Program-made: the position numbers and the translations under genes
Part shown: positions 50,169 through 59,550 of the stretch, in pieces
Layout of the letters: the number at the start of each line of letters is the position of its first letter
Numbering within the stretch: position 1 is the stretch's first letter
DNA from: Bacillus infantis NRRL B-14911
GTDB taxonomy: Bacteria; Bacillota; Bacilli; Bacillales; Cytobacillaceae
Length of the DNA: 64,000 bases
Assembly (NCBI RefSeq): GCF_000473245.1
Contig: NC_022524.1
Location: 4,379,501-4,443,500, forward strand
Direction: 5' to 3'
The notes under the pieces: model-generated
Told to the model about the DNA's origin: nothing
The model's input: only the letters and a program-made list of their open reading frames with translations
Databases searched by the model: none

Positions 50169-52989
50169 AACACGTTTTATAAAAGTGAACGTCCAACAAT
50201 ATGATAAAGATACTTTTTTCATTGGAGCTTCTGATGAGCACGATAAGTGGATGGTACCAAACGAATGGCAGAACCTGCTGTTCAACAATCACAAGGAAAG
50301 CTTTTTTGGGACGATGCTTGTACAGGCTGAATTGGATGGCACCCCCGGCCTCCTGGTCAACGGCTGGCAGCTCGCTACGCTGTTTGCGAACGAGCAGTTC
50401 AACCGCCTGATCGAATGGGACTGGGACGAAACGGCCGAGATCTGCCTGGCTGCCGGACATGCGCTTGAGGAATCCATTCTTGAAAAAGAGTGGGTCCCTG
50501 ATTTCAAGGCATGGGAACAGAATGAATTTCACTGGGCGCTGCCTGAGAATGTCCTTTACGAGTTTGATGATTCCTTCTGGGAGCGCCCCCTTGCTGAAGG
50601 AGAAGAGGAACGCTCTGTCAAAGCCTTCGTCCAGCATTGGTTTGACCGCTCTCTGAATGATTATTTGAACCGCAATAAAGAAATGAAAGAAATGTTCGGG
50701 AAAAAAATAGACAGCCTGCAGAATGAAGATATTGCGCCAAGCCAGCTGGCTGCTTATTTTGACGAAGAAAGCTGGCAGGAATGGATCGGGCTGAAGGAAA
50801 ATGATGTCCCATTTACAATCGGACTTAAGCTTGAAGAGCCTGCTGATATCGACAGCTTCTGGGACTTGTCTATTTTTCTGCGAGGAAAAAAGAATCCCGA
50901 TCTGTTTGTCGATTACCGGGATGAAAGCAACTATCCGCGCGGCTGGATGAAGTATCAGGAGGTCATTGAACGGGAGCAGCAGCGCTGGATCAATGTATTT
51001 CCCTGGCTGAACGGCGATCGCGGCATTTCAACCCGCCTGACGGAAGACGAAGCATGGACTTTCCTGACAGAAGCAAGTGAAACGCTGCTTGCGCTTGGCG
51101 TCGAGATTCTCCTTCCTTCCTGGTGGCAGGCGATGAAGAATGCGAGCATGAAGGTGAAGGCGAAGGTAAAAGGAAATTCCGGCAGCCACCGCCCTTCCTT
51201 CGTCGGACTGCAGGCGATGCTTGATTATGACTGGCGCTTCAGCATGAACGGAGTCGAGCTGTCAGAGGATGAGTTTAATAAACTGGTTGAAGAGAAGCGC
51301 CGCCTTGTCTATATCCGCGGCCGCTGGATCAAGCTCGACCACGGCTTTATCCGCCAGATTCAGGATTTGATGAAAAAAGCGGAAAAAGAGGGGCTGCATG
51401 TCCGTGATTTGATTGAGCAGGAATTGTCCGGAGAAGATGATTCAGAAGATGAGCTCGATAATCCGAAAGCATTCGCCCGCATCCAGATTGAATTGAACCG
51501 CCAGTGGAAGCAGATGGTGAAGCAGCTGCGCGAGGTGAACAATATCCCGCTCGCTGATGCGCCGGAAGCACTTCACGGCGAACTCCGTCCCTATCAGCAG
51601 CTTGGGATGAGCTGGCTGTTATTCCTTAGGAAATACGGATTTGGTGCCATTCTCGCTGATGATATGGGGCTCGGAAAAACCGTCCAGCTCATTTCTTATT
51701 TATTGAAGGTTCGCGAGCAGGAACAAGATGGTGCCTCTCTCATCATCTGCCCGACGTCGGTGCTCGGCAACTGGCAAAAAGAGATTGAACGATTTGCCCC
51801 TGATCTGAAGGTTTATCTCCATTATGGACAGAATCGCCTGAAGGGTCAGATGTTTGCGGAAGAAGCAGAGCGTGCGGATATTATTCTAACTTCCTATGGT
51901 CTGACACATATGGACCTGCCTGATTTCGAGGCTGTGACATGGAGTGCTGTTGCTATTGATGAAGCCCAGAATATTAAAAATGCGCAGACCAAGCAGTCCC
52001 GTGCGGTCCGGAAGCTGCGCGGCAAGCATCATATTGCCCTGACCGGGACGCCGATGGAAAACCGCCTCAGTGAGCTGTGGTCGATTTTTGATTTTACCAA
52101 TCACGGCTATCTTGGCAGCCTTGGGCAATTCCAGAAAAGGTTCATCCTTCCGATCGAGAAGGAAGATGAAAAAGAAAAAGTCCAGCAGCTCCAGGCAATC
52201 ATCCGCCCCTTCCTTCTGCGCCGGACGAAGAAGGACAAAGAAGTTGCCTTGAACCTGCCGGATAAGGTGGAGCAGAAGGAATATTGCCCGCTGACCGCAG
52301 AACAGGCATCGCTTTACGAGCAGCTGGTCAAAGACACTTTTGCCGAGATTGAGAAACTGTCAGGCTTTGAGCGCAAAGGGCTTATTCTCCAGCTGCTCAG
52401 CCGCCTGAAGCAGCTTTGCAATCACCCGGCTCTTTACTTGAAGGAAGAGAAGCCTTCCCATCTGCTCGAACGGTCATCTAAGCTTGAGAAGCTGAACGAG
52501 CTCGTCGATGCCGTCCTGGAGCAGGAAGAAAGCTGCCTTATTTTCACCCAATATATTGAAATGGGACATATGATCCAGAAAATCATGAAAAAGCGGCACG
52601 GAATTGATGTGCCATTCCTGAACGGAAGCGTCTCAAAGAATGAGCGCGACCGCATGATCACCAGGTTCCAGGATGGGGAGTTCCCTGTCTTCCTGCTGTC
52701 CCTGAAGGCAGGCGGAACCGGATTGAATCTGACAGCGGCGAACCATGTTATCCACTATGACCGCTGGTGGAACCCGGCTGTAGAGAACCAGGCGACAGAC
52801 CGTGCCTACCGGATCGGCCAGGAACGGTTCGTCCACGTTCACAAGTTGATCTGCACAGGAACCTTGGAAGAGAAAATTGATCTGATGCTAGAGAAAAAGC
52901 AAACGCTCAACGACCAGGTAATCCAAAGCGAAAGCTGGATCACGGAGCTGTCCACCGATGATCTCCGTGATCTTGTGCATCTGGCTTAA
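50161..52989 (+). CDS. ywqA: SNF2-family DNA-dependent ATPase (YwqA-like)
   Basis: 942 residues. The N-terminal half (about 1-460) is the bacterial SNF2-associated region. The ATPase core begins near 470 (LRPYQQLGMSWLLFLRKYGFGAILADDMGLGKT in segments, Walker A near 499-506). Motif II is DEAQNIKN (near 600), motif III ALTGTPMENRLSELWSIFDF. The second RecA lobe has CLIFTQYIEMG, LSLKAGGTGLNLTAANHVIHYDRWWNPAVE and ATDRAYRIGQ. The family translocates on double-stranded DNA and remodels bound proteins; a repair or transcription-recycling role is possible. It is the partner of the SWIM protein before it. No terminator was seen after the stop. Confidence 0.92.
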   Translation: MLKTRFIKVNVQQYDKDTFFIGASDEHDKWMVPNEWQNLLFNNHKESFFGTMLVQAELDGTPGLLVNGWQLATLFANEQFNRLIEWDWDETAEICLAAGHALEESILEKEWVPDFKAWEQNEFHWALPENVLYEFDDSFWERPLAEGEEERSVKAFVQHWFDRSLNDYLNRNKEMKEMFGKKIDSLQNEDIAPSQLAAYFDEESWQEWIGLKENDVPFTIGLKLEEPADIDSFWDLSIFLRGKKNPDLFVDYRDESNYPRGWMKYQEVIEREQQRWINVFPWLNGDRGISTRLTEDEAWTFLTEASETLLALGVEILLPSWWQAMKNASMKVKAKVKGNSGSHRPSFVGLQAMLDYDWRFSMNGVELSEDEFNKLVEEKRRLVYIRGRWIKLDHGFIRQIQDLMKKAEKEGLHVRDLIEQELSGEDDSEDELDNPKAFARIQIELNRQWKQMVKQLREVNNIPLADAPEALHGELRPYQQLGMSWLLFLRKYGFGAILADDMGLGKTVQLISYLLKVREQEQDGASLIICPTSVLGNWQKEIERFAPDLKVYLHYGQNRLKGQMFAEEAERADIILTSYGLTHMDLPDFEAVTWSAVAIDEAQNIKNAQTKQSRAVRKLRGKHHIALTGTPMENRLSELWSIFDFTNHGYLGSLGQFQKRFILPIEKEDEKEKVQQLQAIIRPFLLRRTKKDKEVALNLPDKVEQKEYCPLTAEQASLYEQLVKDTFAEIEKLSGFERKGLILQLLSRLKQLCNHPALYLKEEKPSHLLERSSKLEKLNELVDAVLEQEESCLIFTQYIEMGHMIQKIMKKRHGIDVPFLNGSVSKNERDRMITRFQDGEFPVFLLSLKAGGTGLNLTAANHVIHYDRWWNPAVENQATDRAYRIGQERFVHVHKLICTGTLEEKIDLMLEKKQTLNDQVIQSESWITELSTDDLRDLVHLA

Positions 52990-52992
52990 ATT

Positions 52993-53409
52993 TTATAAAG
53001 TCCGTTTCTGTCTTTTGTATTCCACAAGAGATGGCAGCGGGCTTTTTTCTTTGGTTTTTACCCGGCTGTCAGGCACCTGCATCGCAAATGACACACTATT
53101 ACGGCTGGTTTTTATCAGAAGGCTTGATAGGAGACGATAGTTGATGCCGTTATTTTCACGGAGAAGATTCTCCCGGCCGCCCGGCTCGTTGTCATACTGC
53201 AGCTGCTTCATATCAGTGTGATTTAATCTGGAATAGATGCGGTGTGAGGTGTTTTGATCAAAGAGGATTTGGCAGAAGTGGGCTGATGGGTAGGGCTTCA
53301 GCAGCTGAAGGGCATCAAAAAAGCCTGGTTTAAAATCAATGTTGATTTTCCTCGCATCTGTTGTTTGAAAGTAAAGCTGATGTTCCACCCTTTTTGGATT
53401 TTTCTCCAT
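52993..53409 (-). CDS. Hypothetical protein, unknown function
   Basis: An open frame of 138 residues (151 if begun at 53448). The start MEKNPKRVEHQLYF has AAGGAG 12 bases upstream, rather distant. Composition looks protein-like (mixed charges, few low-complexity runs), with IDFKPGFFDALQLLKPYP and NYRLLSSLLIKTSRNSVSF. It stops three bases after the SNF2 gene on the other strand. The last 50 residues overlap a GTCAGGCACC/TGACAC stretch that resembles a REP element, so the C-terminus may be altered. I do not recognise the family. Confidence 0.45.
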   Translation of the reverse strand: MEKNPKRVEHQLYFQTTDARKINIDFKPGFFDALQLLKPYPSAHFCQILFDQNTSHRIYSRLNHTDMKQLQYDNEPGGRENLLRENNGINYRLLSSLLIKTSRNSVSFAMQVPDSRVKTKEKSPLPSLVEYKRQKRTL

Positions 53410-53510
53410 AAATAAAATACACTCCTTATCATTGGTATTCGTTTCCATTTTTCTATTTCGACAGCTTTCTTCAAATTTCCTCTATTCTTTTTTCTCTTTT
53501 ATTAACGTGC

Positions 53511-53546
53511 GTGATTTTCACTATTATAAGTGTGAACCATTTTCAC
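53511..53546 (+). promoter_or_regulatory. Candidate operator upstream of the XRE regulator
   Basis: Three TTTTCAC copies, at 53515, 53540 and (reversed, GTGAA) 53532, give GTGATTTTCAC and TTCAC-8-GTGTGAA arrangements around TATTAT. The spacing and symmetry suit an XRE dimer acting on its own promoter. Confidence 0.35.
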
Positions 53547-53610
53547 AGATGATTTATTCATTCCCGATTCTCGTTAGATTAAAGGAAAGTGATGAACGAG
53601 GGTGGACAAG

Positions 53611-54021
53611 ATGAGCCTAGCGGATAAATTGAAAGAATTGCGGAATGTGAGGAACTGGAAACAAGAATATGTGGCTGAATTGATGAGGATTGACCGTTCA
53701 ACGATCAGCCGGTATGAAAACGGCAAAAGCATACCTCCCTATCAGATCGTCCTTCAATTTGCAGATATATTCGGGGTGGATAAGGAATACTTGATCGAAG
53801 AGCTGGATGAAATGCTGAAAAACGCCAATACTTCCTATGTGCTAAAGGAAAATCCCGAAGATTTGGACATGGAAATGATTCGTCGTCTCCTCGCTCAGAC
53901 TCCTTCCTTGAAGGAACCATTGCTGGAATTGGCATTATTCGATAACTGGACGAATGAATATATTGCCGGAATTTTAAAAGCGGTCATTAAAGAGCATAAA
54001 AAGTTCAGGAGAATGACGTGA
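53611..54021 (+). CDS. XRE-family transcription regulator
   Basis: About 136 residues. The N-terminal helix-turn-helix (about 1-62) reads LADKLKELRNVRNWKQEYVAELMRIDRSTISRYENGKSIPP in parts, a clear HTH_3/XRE motif. The C-terminal half is helical and acidic (DEMLKNANTSYVL, LLAQTPSLKEPLLELALFDN) and may serve dimerisation or sensing. The ATG at 53611 with GAGGGTGG 6 bases upstream is chosen, since the GTG at 53602 leaves no space for a ribosome site. No toxin or prophage gene is adjacent, so it stands alone. It may repress itself through the TTTTCAC motifs upstream. Confidence 0.85.
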   Translation: MSLADKLKELRNVRNWKQEYVAELMRIDRSTISRYENGKSIPPYQIVLQFADIFGVDKEYLIEELDEMLKNANTSYVLKENPEDLDMEMIRRLLAQTPSLKEPLLELALFDNWTNEYIAGILKAVIKEHKKFRRMT

Positions 54022-54029
54022 ATATTATT

Positions 54030-54064
54030 TTTGGGCGCTCTTTTAGCGGAAGGGTGCTTTTTTG
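54030..54064 (+). terminator. Weak terminator of the XRE gene
   Basis: GCGCTC and GGGTGC can pair with G-U wobbles, followed by six T. It is short and imperfect. Confidence 0.4.
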
Positions 54065-54105
54065 TGCGGAGGATTTAATAGTCAGCAGGGAGATTAGAAA
54101 TGATA

Positions 54106-54139
54106 AAAACCGGCAATCCCATTCGGAGACTGCCGGTTT
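54106..54139 (-). terminator. Rho-independent terminator of the lactocepin-like gene
   Basis: AAACCGGCA (54107-54115) pairs with TGCCGGTTT (54131-54139). TTTTATCA follows on the minus strand. Confidence 0.75.
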
Positions 54140-54150
54140 CTTATTAACTG

Positions 54151-57100
54151 CTACATTTTTTGTTTTCCAGGCTGGACAGGCAATGGCTTCCCAATCTTGA
54201 CCGGATCTGGTTTTACAGGTGTCGGATTGATTGGCTTGCCTTTTTCCGTGTCTTTACCTTTGTCTGGTGTTTCACCTTTTGCTGGCGGTGTTTCACCTTC
54301 TTTCAGCTTATAAAGCTCTATTGTCCTTGCCGTCTTGTTCCCTGCCAGGTCGACAGCTTCAAAGACGAACTGGTTCTCACCTTCCGCAAGTTCAAGTTCA
54401 ATATTTTCAAAGACCTTCTCAATGCTTCTCATAGCATAAGGCTCTTTGAATTCGTTATAGAAGAGCTCGCTGCCATTCAAATAGAAGCGCAGTTCATCAA
54501 AGTTGTCTGCTACCTTGACGTTGACAACCGGGTTGTCGGCATCATGCTTGACATATTTTGTTGAAGGTAGTCCGTTTACCTCTACTGAAGGTCCGGTTGC
54601 ATCCACAAGAATCGTGCGCTTGAAGGAGATAGAGTTTTTCGCTGTGTCTGTTGCTTTAACCACAAACGAATGAACCCCATCTTCAAAATGCATAGTAGTA
54701 GAGAACTCATATTGCTTCTTGTCTTCATTATAAGTGACATCGACTGATTTGCCGTCAATGGTGAATTCCTTTATGCCTGATTCTTCTTTGATTGTTCCTT
54801 TAACATTCAAGTCATTTTTATTGTACACTTCCAGTGCTGCAGGCTCAGTCAGGTAAACATATGGAATCGTTTTGTCTTTGCTGCCAACTTCAGCAGTAGA
54901 CTCAGAGTAGTTGCCTGCATTATCGACTGCGACAACCGTTACTGTATCGCCAACTTCAAGTCCTTCCGGAAGAACGAACTCAGCAGTATCGCCATTTAAA
55001 GGAATCTCCAGGATAGATTCGTCATTGATATAGATATCAAGATAGGAAATTCCTGAACCTCCTGCATTATCAGCTGCTTCAATGGACAGCTTTGTATTAT
55101 CATCCACTAGATCAGCTTTAACGCTTGGCACTACAGTATCGACTTTAACAGGAATCTTGACGCTTTGCCATTCAGCATCAAGGAAATCTATTTTAGTCTT
55201 GATTTCATAGTAATACTGCCCGTCGGCGGCAATTTTGTTATTCAGCTTGCCGTCCCAGCCTCTGGCAGGAGTAAGTGAATAATTTGCTGCGGCTCCGCCA
55301 TCATAATAATGCTTGCGAAGATCGTTTTCGGTCCTCAGCTTCCTTAGAACCTTGCCGTTCTCATCAACAATAGAGAATTCAGCTTTCTTTGCATTTCTAA
55401 GGAATGAAAGAATCGGAATCAGCTGTTCCTTCACTTTATCCCCGTTCGGAGAAATGGCGATTGCTTCGCTCTCAAATGCATCAGCAACAGGGTTGTAACC
55501 TAAATAGCTGTAACTGTCTCCACTTTCATAAACAGCCCCTGCCATACCATAGAATGATTCTTGATCATCATATTTCATGCCATCAAGGATTGGCGCTTTA
55601 TCCCACTCGCCCTTGAAGCCGACATACGGTACAGACAGTTCTGCATTTACATCATTTGAGTCTGTCAATGTGACAAAGCCTTCTACAAAGTAACCGTTCG
55701 GGAATACTTCGTCAATGTCCACCTGCGTTTCCCAGTCTCCAGTAATACTAGGCTCTACAACCTTAGCATCACTCACATCAACCGTTACATCAAAAGTGAC
55801 AGAACCATTTGCCGGTACAGTAACTTCTGCTGTATCCCCGCCATTCACTTTAATGGAAGCATTCAAAATCTCCTGTGCCTCCAGGCTATCTGGATCCCAA
55901 CCTAGTTCCCCGTATGCCGCAAAGTCAGTCTGAAGGTTCGCACTTACATCATATACAGCTTCTTCATCGCTGTAGTTTTGCGCTTTTAAAGTAAACTCAA
56001 ATGTGTCGCCTACTTCTTTAAGAGCAACCTTACCTTCATTGCTCGCTTCTTCCGTCACAATTACCGGAGTCTGAAGGGCAGAGTTCAGCTGCATGATACC
56101 TGATCCCTGACGTCTCGGTGAATATGGAAGCCCCCATCCAAATGCTGCGTTAACAGTTCCCCGGTCAATGACCGGCTTTGCCGTATTCATCATCAGGTTC
56201 TTCGCTAGGTTTACACGGTCGAAGCCTGTTACGCCAAATTCATTGTCAACACGTTCCAGAACAAGTGCAGATCCTCCAGATACATGAGGCGCAGCCATGG
56301 AAGTACCACTCATCATTCCGTACTGGTTGTTTTCAAGTGTAGAATAAATCTGTCCGCCCGGGGCTGTGATTTCAGGCTTGAAATCCAGGTTAGGCGTTAA
56401 CCCCCATGAAGTGAAGGCACTCATTTTGCCAGCTTCAGGATTTGCTGATTTTGTTTTTTCGCCATTAAAGGAGATTGTTACAGTCTCTCCTCCATTAATT
56501 GCTTCAGCCAGTTTATCTCCATCCTGCTTCAGCATGAACAGCTGCGGGATGGTGATGGCTGGATCTGTCTGCATGTTTACATACCCATCAGCGTTGTTAT
56601 AGATAATAACGCCAACCGCTCCTGCAGCCTGGGCATTCAGCGCTTTTTCGGTGAACGCCAATTCGCCGCGCTTGATAAGGGCATACTTTCCCGCCACTCC
56701 TGTAAGTTCGGCAGGCTTGCCTAAGCCGCCGTAAGCTACTTCATATGTCTTTTGTGATACATCATTCGGATGTACGCTGCTGGCTGATAAGAAGGCCGCC
56801 TTTCCACTTTCATCACCAAATGTATAGTTCACTGCATCAAGATCCATGTAAGAATTCTCAATGGAAGCTACTTGAAGTGAGTCATAACTCACACCTGGGG
56901 AACCTGACACCCCGATATCAGGGTTAGAAGCCCATGGGTTGGCATGACCATTACCAAAATGGGCTGAGTTGCCTGCAGAAATAGACATTAAAATACCATT
57001 CTCAACGGCCCTCTCAATTGCTTTTTGCTCCTGGTCCTCTGGAGAAACAAAGCCTGCTGTAGAACCAAGGCTCATATTCAGGACGTCTGCGCCTAATACG

Positions 57101-58047
57101 ATGGCATCATCGATTGCTTTTACATAGATATCACTATAAGTGCTTGGCATTTCCGGGTCATTACCGAAAACCTTCAATGCAAGGATCTGGGCTTCAGGCG
57201 CCACACCCTTGATTCCGCCGTTTTCTTCGTCACCATTGGCTCCAACAGTTCCGGCAACGTGCATTCCGTGCATGGAAGCATCAGGACCGATATCGCGGAT
57301 GGTATCATTTTCATCCATATAGTTGTAGCCATAAGGTACTTTTTCAGTATAAAATTTGCCTGGAAGTCCATTGGTATTAATAAAAGTTTGAACTTCTGCA
57401 CTGGACAATTCCTCTTCAGTTTCATCGGAAAGAATCATATCACGGTGGGACGGATCTACACCTGTGTCAATGACACCAACGATCATTCCCTCACCCTTGA
57501 AATCATACTCTCTCCATGCTTCCTGGGCCTGTACGAGCTCTTTGCTGTAGAGCATCTCAGGCTTTTCTTCAGGGCGTGTATATTCGTGGACGATCTGTAC
57601 ACTTTTTACTCCGGAGACTTCCTTCACTTTTTCGATATCTCCGAACATTACATCTGCACTGAAGCCATTGACTACAGTTGTAAAGCTTTCACGCTCAATA
57701 AGCTTTACCCTGCTTTTCTTGACCGAGTCTTTAACCTTCTGCTGCTCGGCAAGCTTTTGGCTGCTCAGCTGCTTCTTGGTTGCAGCCGGAAGCTCTTTAA
57801 ATCTCTTATTCTGTTTTTGTGCATAAGAAATGGCAGGCTCGCCTTTCATTTCAACAATAACACGGACCATATCCGTGTTTTTATATTGCTTTTCAAGGTC
57901 CGCCTTCTTGATTTCCTGAATGGACTTTTGATTCTGCTGGCCTTTTGTGCTTCTTGCCTTCTCAGGCAAAGCGGCTGCTGATACAGAAGATGAGAAAACC
58001 AATAAAAATAGTGTGAATAATGCTAAAATTTTCTTAGCAGACTTCAT
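54151..58047 (-). CDS. Secreted lactocepin-like serine protease (S8), no SLH domains
   Basis: 1298 residues. Signal peptide 1-26; I9 propeptide (about 55-150); catalytic residues in MIVGVIDTGVDPSHRDM, MHGMHVAGTVGANG and MSGTSMAAPHVSGG; PA insert with GAVGVIIYNNADGY; fn3-like domains (about 640-960); and two further Ig-like beta domains (about 1050-1240). The tail is rich in Pro, Lys and Gly (GKPINPTPVKPDPVKIGKPL). Up to residue 1000 it tracks the SLH protease at 34.8 kb closely, including PEEKPEMLYSKE and EAWREYDFKGEG. The tail lacks SLH and LPXTG, so it may be free or held by charge. The pair looks like a duplication followed by tail exchange. Confidence 0.9.
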   Translation of the reverse strand: MKSAKKILALFTLFLLVFSSSVSAAALPEKARSTKGQQNQKSIQEIKKADLEKQYKNTDMVRVIVEMKGEPAISYAQKQNKRFKELPAATKKQLSSQKLAEQQKVKDSVKKSRVKLIERESFTTVVNGFSADVMFGDIEKVKEVSGVKSVQIVHEYTRPEEKPEMLYSKELVQAQEAWREYDFKGEGMIVGVIDTGVDPSHRDMILSDETEEELSSAEVQTFINTNGLPGKFYTEKVPYGYNYMDENDTIRDIGPDASMHGMHVAGTVGANGDEENGGIKGVAPEAQILALKVFGNDPEMPSTYSDIYVKAIDDAIVLGADVLNMSLGSTAGFVSPEDQEQKAIERAVENGILMSISAGNSAHFGNGHANPWASNPDIGVSGSPGVSYDSLQVASIENSYMDLDAVNYTFGDESGKAAFLSASSVHPNDVSQKTYEVAYGGLGKPAELTGVAGKYALIKRGELAFTEKALNAQAAGAVGVIIYNNADGYVNMQTDPAITIPQLFMLKQDGDKLAEAINGGETVTISFNGEKTKSANPEAGKMSAFTSWGLTPNLDFKPEITAPGGQIYSTLENNQYGMMSGTSMAAPHVSGGSALVLERVDNEFGVTGFDRVNLAKNLMMNTAKPVIDRGTVNAAFGWGLPYSPRRQGSGIMQLNSALQTPVIVTEEASNEGKVALKEVGDTFEFTLKAQNYSDEEAVYDVSANLQTDFAAYGELGWDPDSLEAQEILNASIKVNGGDTAEVTVPANGSVTFDVTVDVSDAKVVEPSITGDWETQVDIDEVFPNGYFVEGFVTLTDSNDVNAELSVPYVGFKGEWDKAPILDGMKYDDQESFYGMAGAVYESGDSYSYLGYNPVADAFESEAIAISPNGDKVKEQLIPILSFLRNAKKAEFSIVDENGKVLRKLRTENDLRKHYYDGGAAANYSLTPARGWDGKLNNKIAADGQYYYEIKTKIDFLDAEWQSVKIPVKVDTVVPSVKADLVDDNTKLSIEAADNAGGSGISYLDIYINDESILEIPLNGDTAEFVLPEGLEVGDTVTVVAVDNAGNYSESTAEVGSKDKTIPYVYLTEPAALEVYNKNDLNVKGTIKEESGIKEFTIDGKSVDVTYNEDKKQYEFSTTMHFEDGVHSFVVKATDTAKNSISFKRTILVDATGPSVEVNGLPSTKYVKHDADNPVVNVKVADNFDELRFYLNGSELFYNEFKEPYAMRSIEKVFENIELELAEGENQFVFEAVDLAGNKTARTIELYKLKEGETPPAKGETPDKGKDTEKGKPINPTPVKPDPVKIGKPLPVQPGKQKM

Positions 58048-58207
58048 GTCGTTCCCCCTTGCATCCTATTTATTCTGAATCTTTTTAATACTCTACTAAA
58101 TTAACATAGTGTCAAGACAGTAGAAATGGGTATTAATACCTATTTGTTAGACAATTTTTCCACTTGCTTTTTTCCTAACGCAGGAATCTACACACCTTTC
58201 CATTAAA

Positions 58208-58236
58208 AGAAAAAATCCGACAGAAAATGTCGGAAA
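58208..58236 (-). terminator. Rho-independent terminator of the ssbB operon
   Basis: TCCGACA (58216-58222) pairs with TGTCGGA (58228-58234). TTTTTTCTTTT follows on the minus strand. It lies about 60 bases past the last gene. Confidence 0.82.
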
Positions 58237-58296
58237 ATGGAGTGATGGAGGGGGTGATTGATTTTCTATAATGAGGAAGAGGGGGTTGAAATCGGG

Positions 58297-58491
58297 CTAC
58301 TGCGATGCAGCCAATCGGAGATCTTTGCTTATTCCGGATTCAGCATCTGTGTGTATTTCAATGAGCATACACTCGAGCTGTTTAATTCTGATTGCCAGCT
58401 CTTCTGATTTTTGATTGCTCCTTCCTACCATTTTAATCAGAGTTTCTAACAGCGCTTCAGTATTGGATTTACATTCAGGCTGCTGCCTCAC
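58297..58491 (-). CDS. Small hypothetical protein coupled to ssbB
   Basis: 64 residues, charged and mostly helical (ALLETLIKMVGRSNQKSEELAIRIKQLECMLIEI), probably a short coiled coil. Its ATG overlaps the ssbB stop by four bases, which points to coupled translation and supports it as a real gene. In B. subtilis a small gene (ywpG) also follows ssbB, but I cannot tell whether they are related. Confidence 0.65.
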   Translation of the reverse strand: MRQQPECKSNTEALLETLIKMVGRSNQKSEELAIRIKQLECMLIEIHTDAESGISKDLRLAASQ

Positions 58492-58853
58492 TGGCTTACC
58501 AGCTCCTTCCCGCTGCTGCCGGCGGCAATTTCCCGTTTCGGCTCAAGGAATCTTACTGTTTCAGCAATCACTTCGGTCACATAAACCTTCCTGCCATCCT
58601 GGTTATCGTAATTTCTTGTCTGGATTCGGCCGGTTATCCCGATCAGAGATCCTTTCCGGCAATATTGGGCTGTGTTTTCTGCTGTTTTTTTCCATAGAGT
58701 ACACTGAACAAAGTCTGCTTCAATTTCACCCTGCTGATTGCGGTACTGCCTGTTCACAGCCAGAGTAATATTTGTAACCGAAACACCCTCTGCTGTAATT
58801 TTCAGCTCTGGATTTCTTGTTAGCCTTCCTACTAAGATAGCCTGGTTGATCAT
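58488..58853 (-). CDS. ssbB: Single-stranded DNA-binding protein SsbB
   Basis: 121 residues. A single OB-fold domain (MINQAILVGRLTRNPELK, VTNITLAVNRQYRN, ADFVQCTLWKKTAENTAQYCRKGSLIGITGRIQTRNY). The tail ends KELVSQ and lacks the acidic DDDxPF tip of the replicative SsbA, as in B. subtilis SsbB (YwpH), which protects incoming DNA during competence. The position beside ywpF is conserved. AGGAG-type site before the ATG; a small gene overlaps the 3' end. Expression in B. subtilis depends on ComK; I did not identify a K-box here. Confidence 0.92.
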   Translation of the reverse strand: MINQAILVGRLTRNPELKITAEGVSVTNITLAVNRQYRNQQGEIEADFVQCTLWKKTAENTAQYCRKGSLIGITGRIQTRNYDNQDGRKVYVTEVIAETVRFLEPKREIAAGSSGKELVSQ

Positions 58854-59052
58854 GTCTCATCTCCTCTCTTTGTGATATGTCCAGTTTATGATGAATCACT
58901 GACTGCGTAAAAAGGATAAAAAGGTGTTATGGTGATAGTTTAGCGGCCTCCCAAATAGGAAAATCAGCATAAAATGCAATTTTCACCAATCTCTTCTTAT
59001 CAAAAAGGGGAATTTGGCCTATCTGGCATTTTTTTTTCGACAAGGAGAAAAA

Positions 59053-59081
59053 TTCGCTTTCATATATGGCTATGCTATAAT
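59053..59081 (+). promoter_or_regulatory. Extended -10 promoter of ywpF
   Basis: TTCGCT (59053-59058), a 17-base spacer and TATAAT (59076-59081) preceded by TGC. Confidence 0.6.
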
Positions 59082-59118
59082 TTAAAACAAAATAATCTAA
59101 TAAAACCGGGAGGCCATT

Positions 59119-59550
59119 ATGAAGACTTTTAAGTTGATCTCACTGCAGGTTGTTGAAGAGGATGGCTTGAAGGAAATCGCTCTCGATGACGGCCTGATCA
59201 TCAATAAAGAGGATGAGTATAGCAACTGGCTTATTGAGGCTTATACAGACAAATCTTATACCCGTTATTTCTCCGACGCTCTTGACCAGCAAAAAGAGTT
59301 GGTTGTCCAGGCCGTCATCACAAAAAAGGAAAATGATCCAGCTGCCTTCGTGACCAGGGTTTCATCCATTAAAGAGCTGGAAAATCACATTAGCGTTCTG
59401 CTTGAGGGCAGCCTTAAAAGAACTAAAAGTGATTATGCAGAACTGCTGCTGGACAGTCTCCTTCAATCAGGCATGGAGGGCGATGTGCTGCTGAATGAAT
59501 TTAAAACTAAGATGAAAAGCAAACCAGGGCTTGCTGCTGTTAAAAAATAA
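59119..59550 (+). CDS. ywpF: YwpF-like protein
   Basis: 143 residues. It matches the small conserved Bacillus YwpF protein in size and start (MKTFKLISLQVVEEDG) and keeps the conserved place next to ssbB. A beta-rich N-terminal half (EIALDDGLIINKEDEYSNWLIEAY) is followed by a helical C-terminal half. No signal or membrane helix, so it is cytoplasmic. No biochemical role is known to me. A GGGAGG site lies before the ATG and a clear extended -10 promoter upstream. Confidence 0.85.
   Translation: MKTFKLISLQVVEEDGLKEIALDDGLIINKEDEYSNWLIEAYTDKSYTRYFSDALDQQKELVVQAVITKKENDPAAFVTRVSSIKELENHISVLLEGSLKRTKSDYAELLLDSLLQSGMEGDVLLNEFKTKMKSKPGLAAVKK

Noticed and set aside
53602-54021. Prophage repressor
   Set aside because: No integrase, antirepressor or structural phage genes in the neighbourhood.
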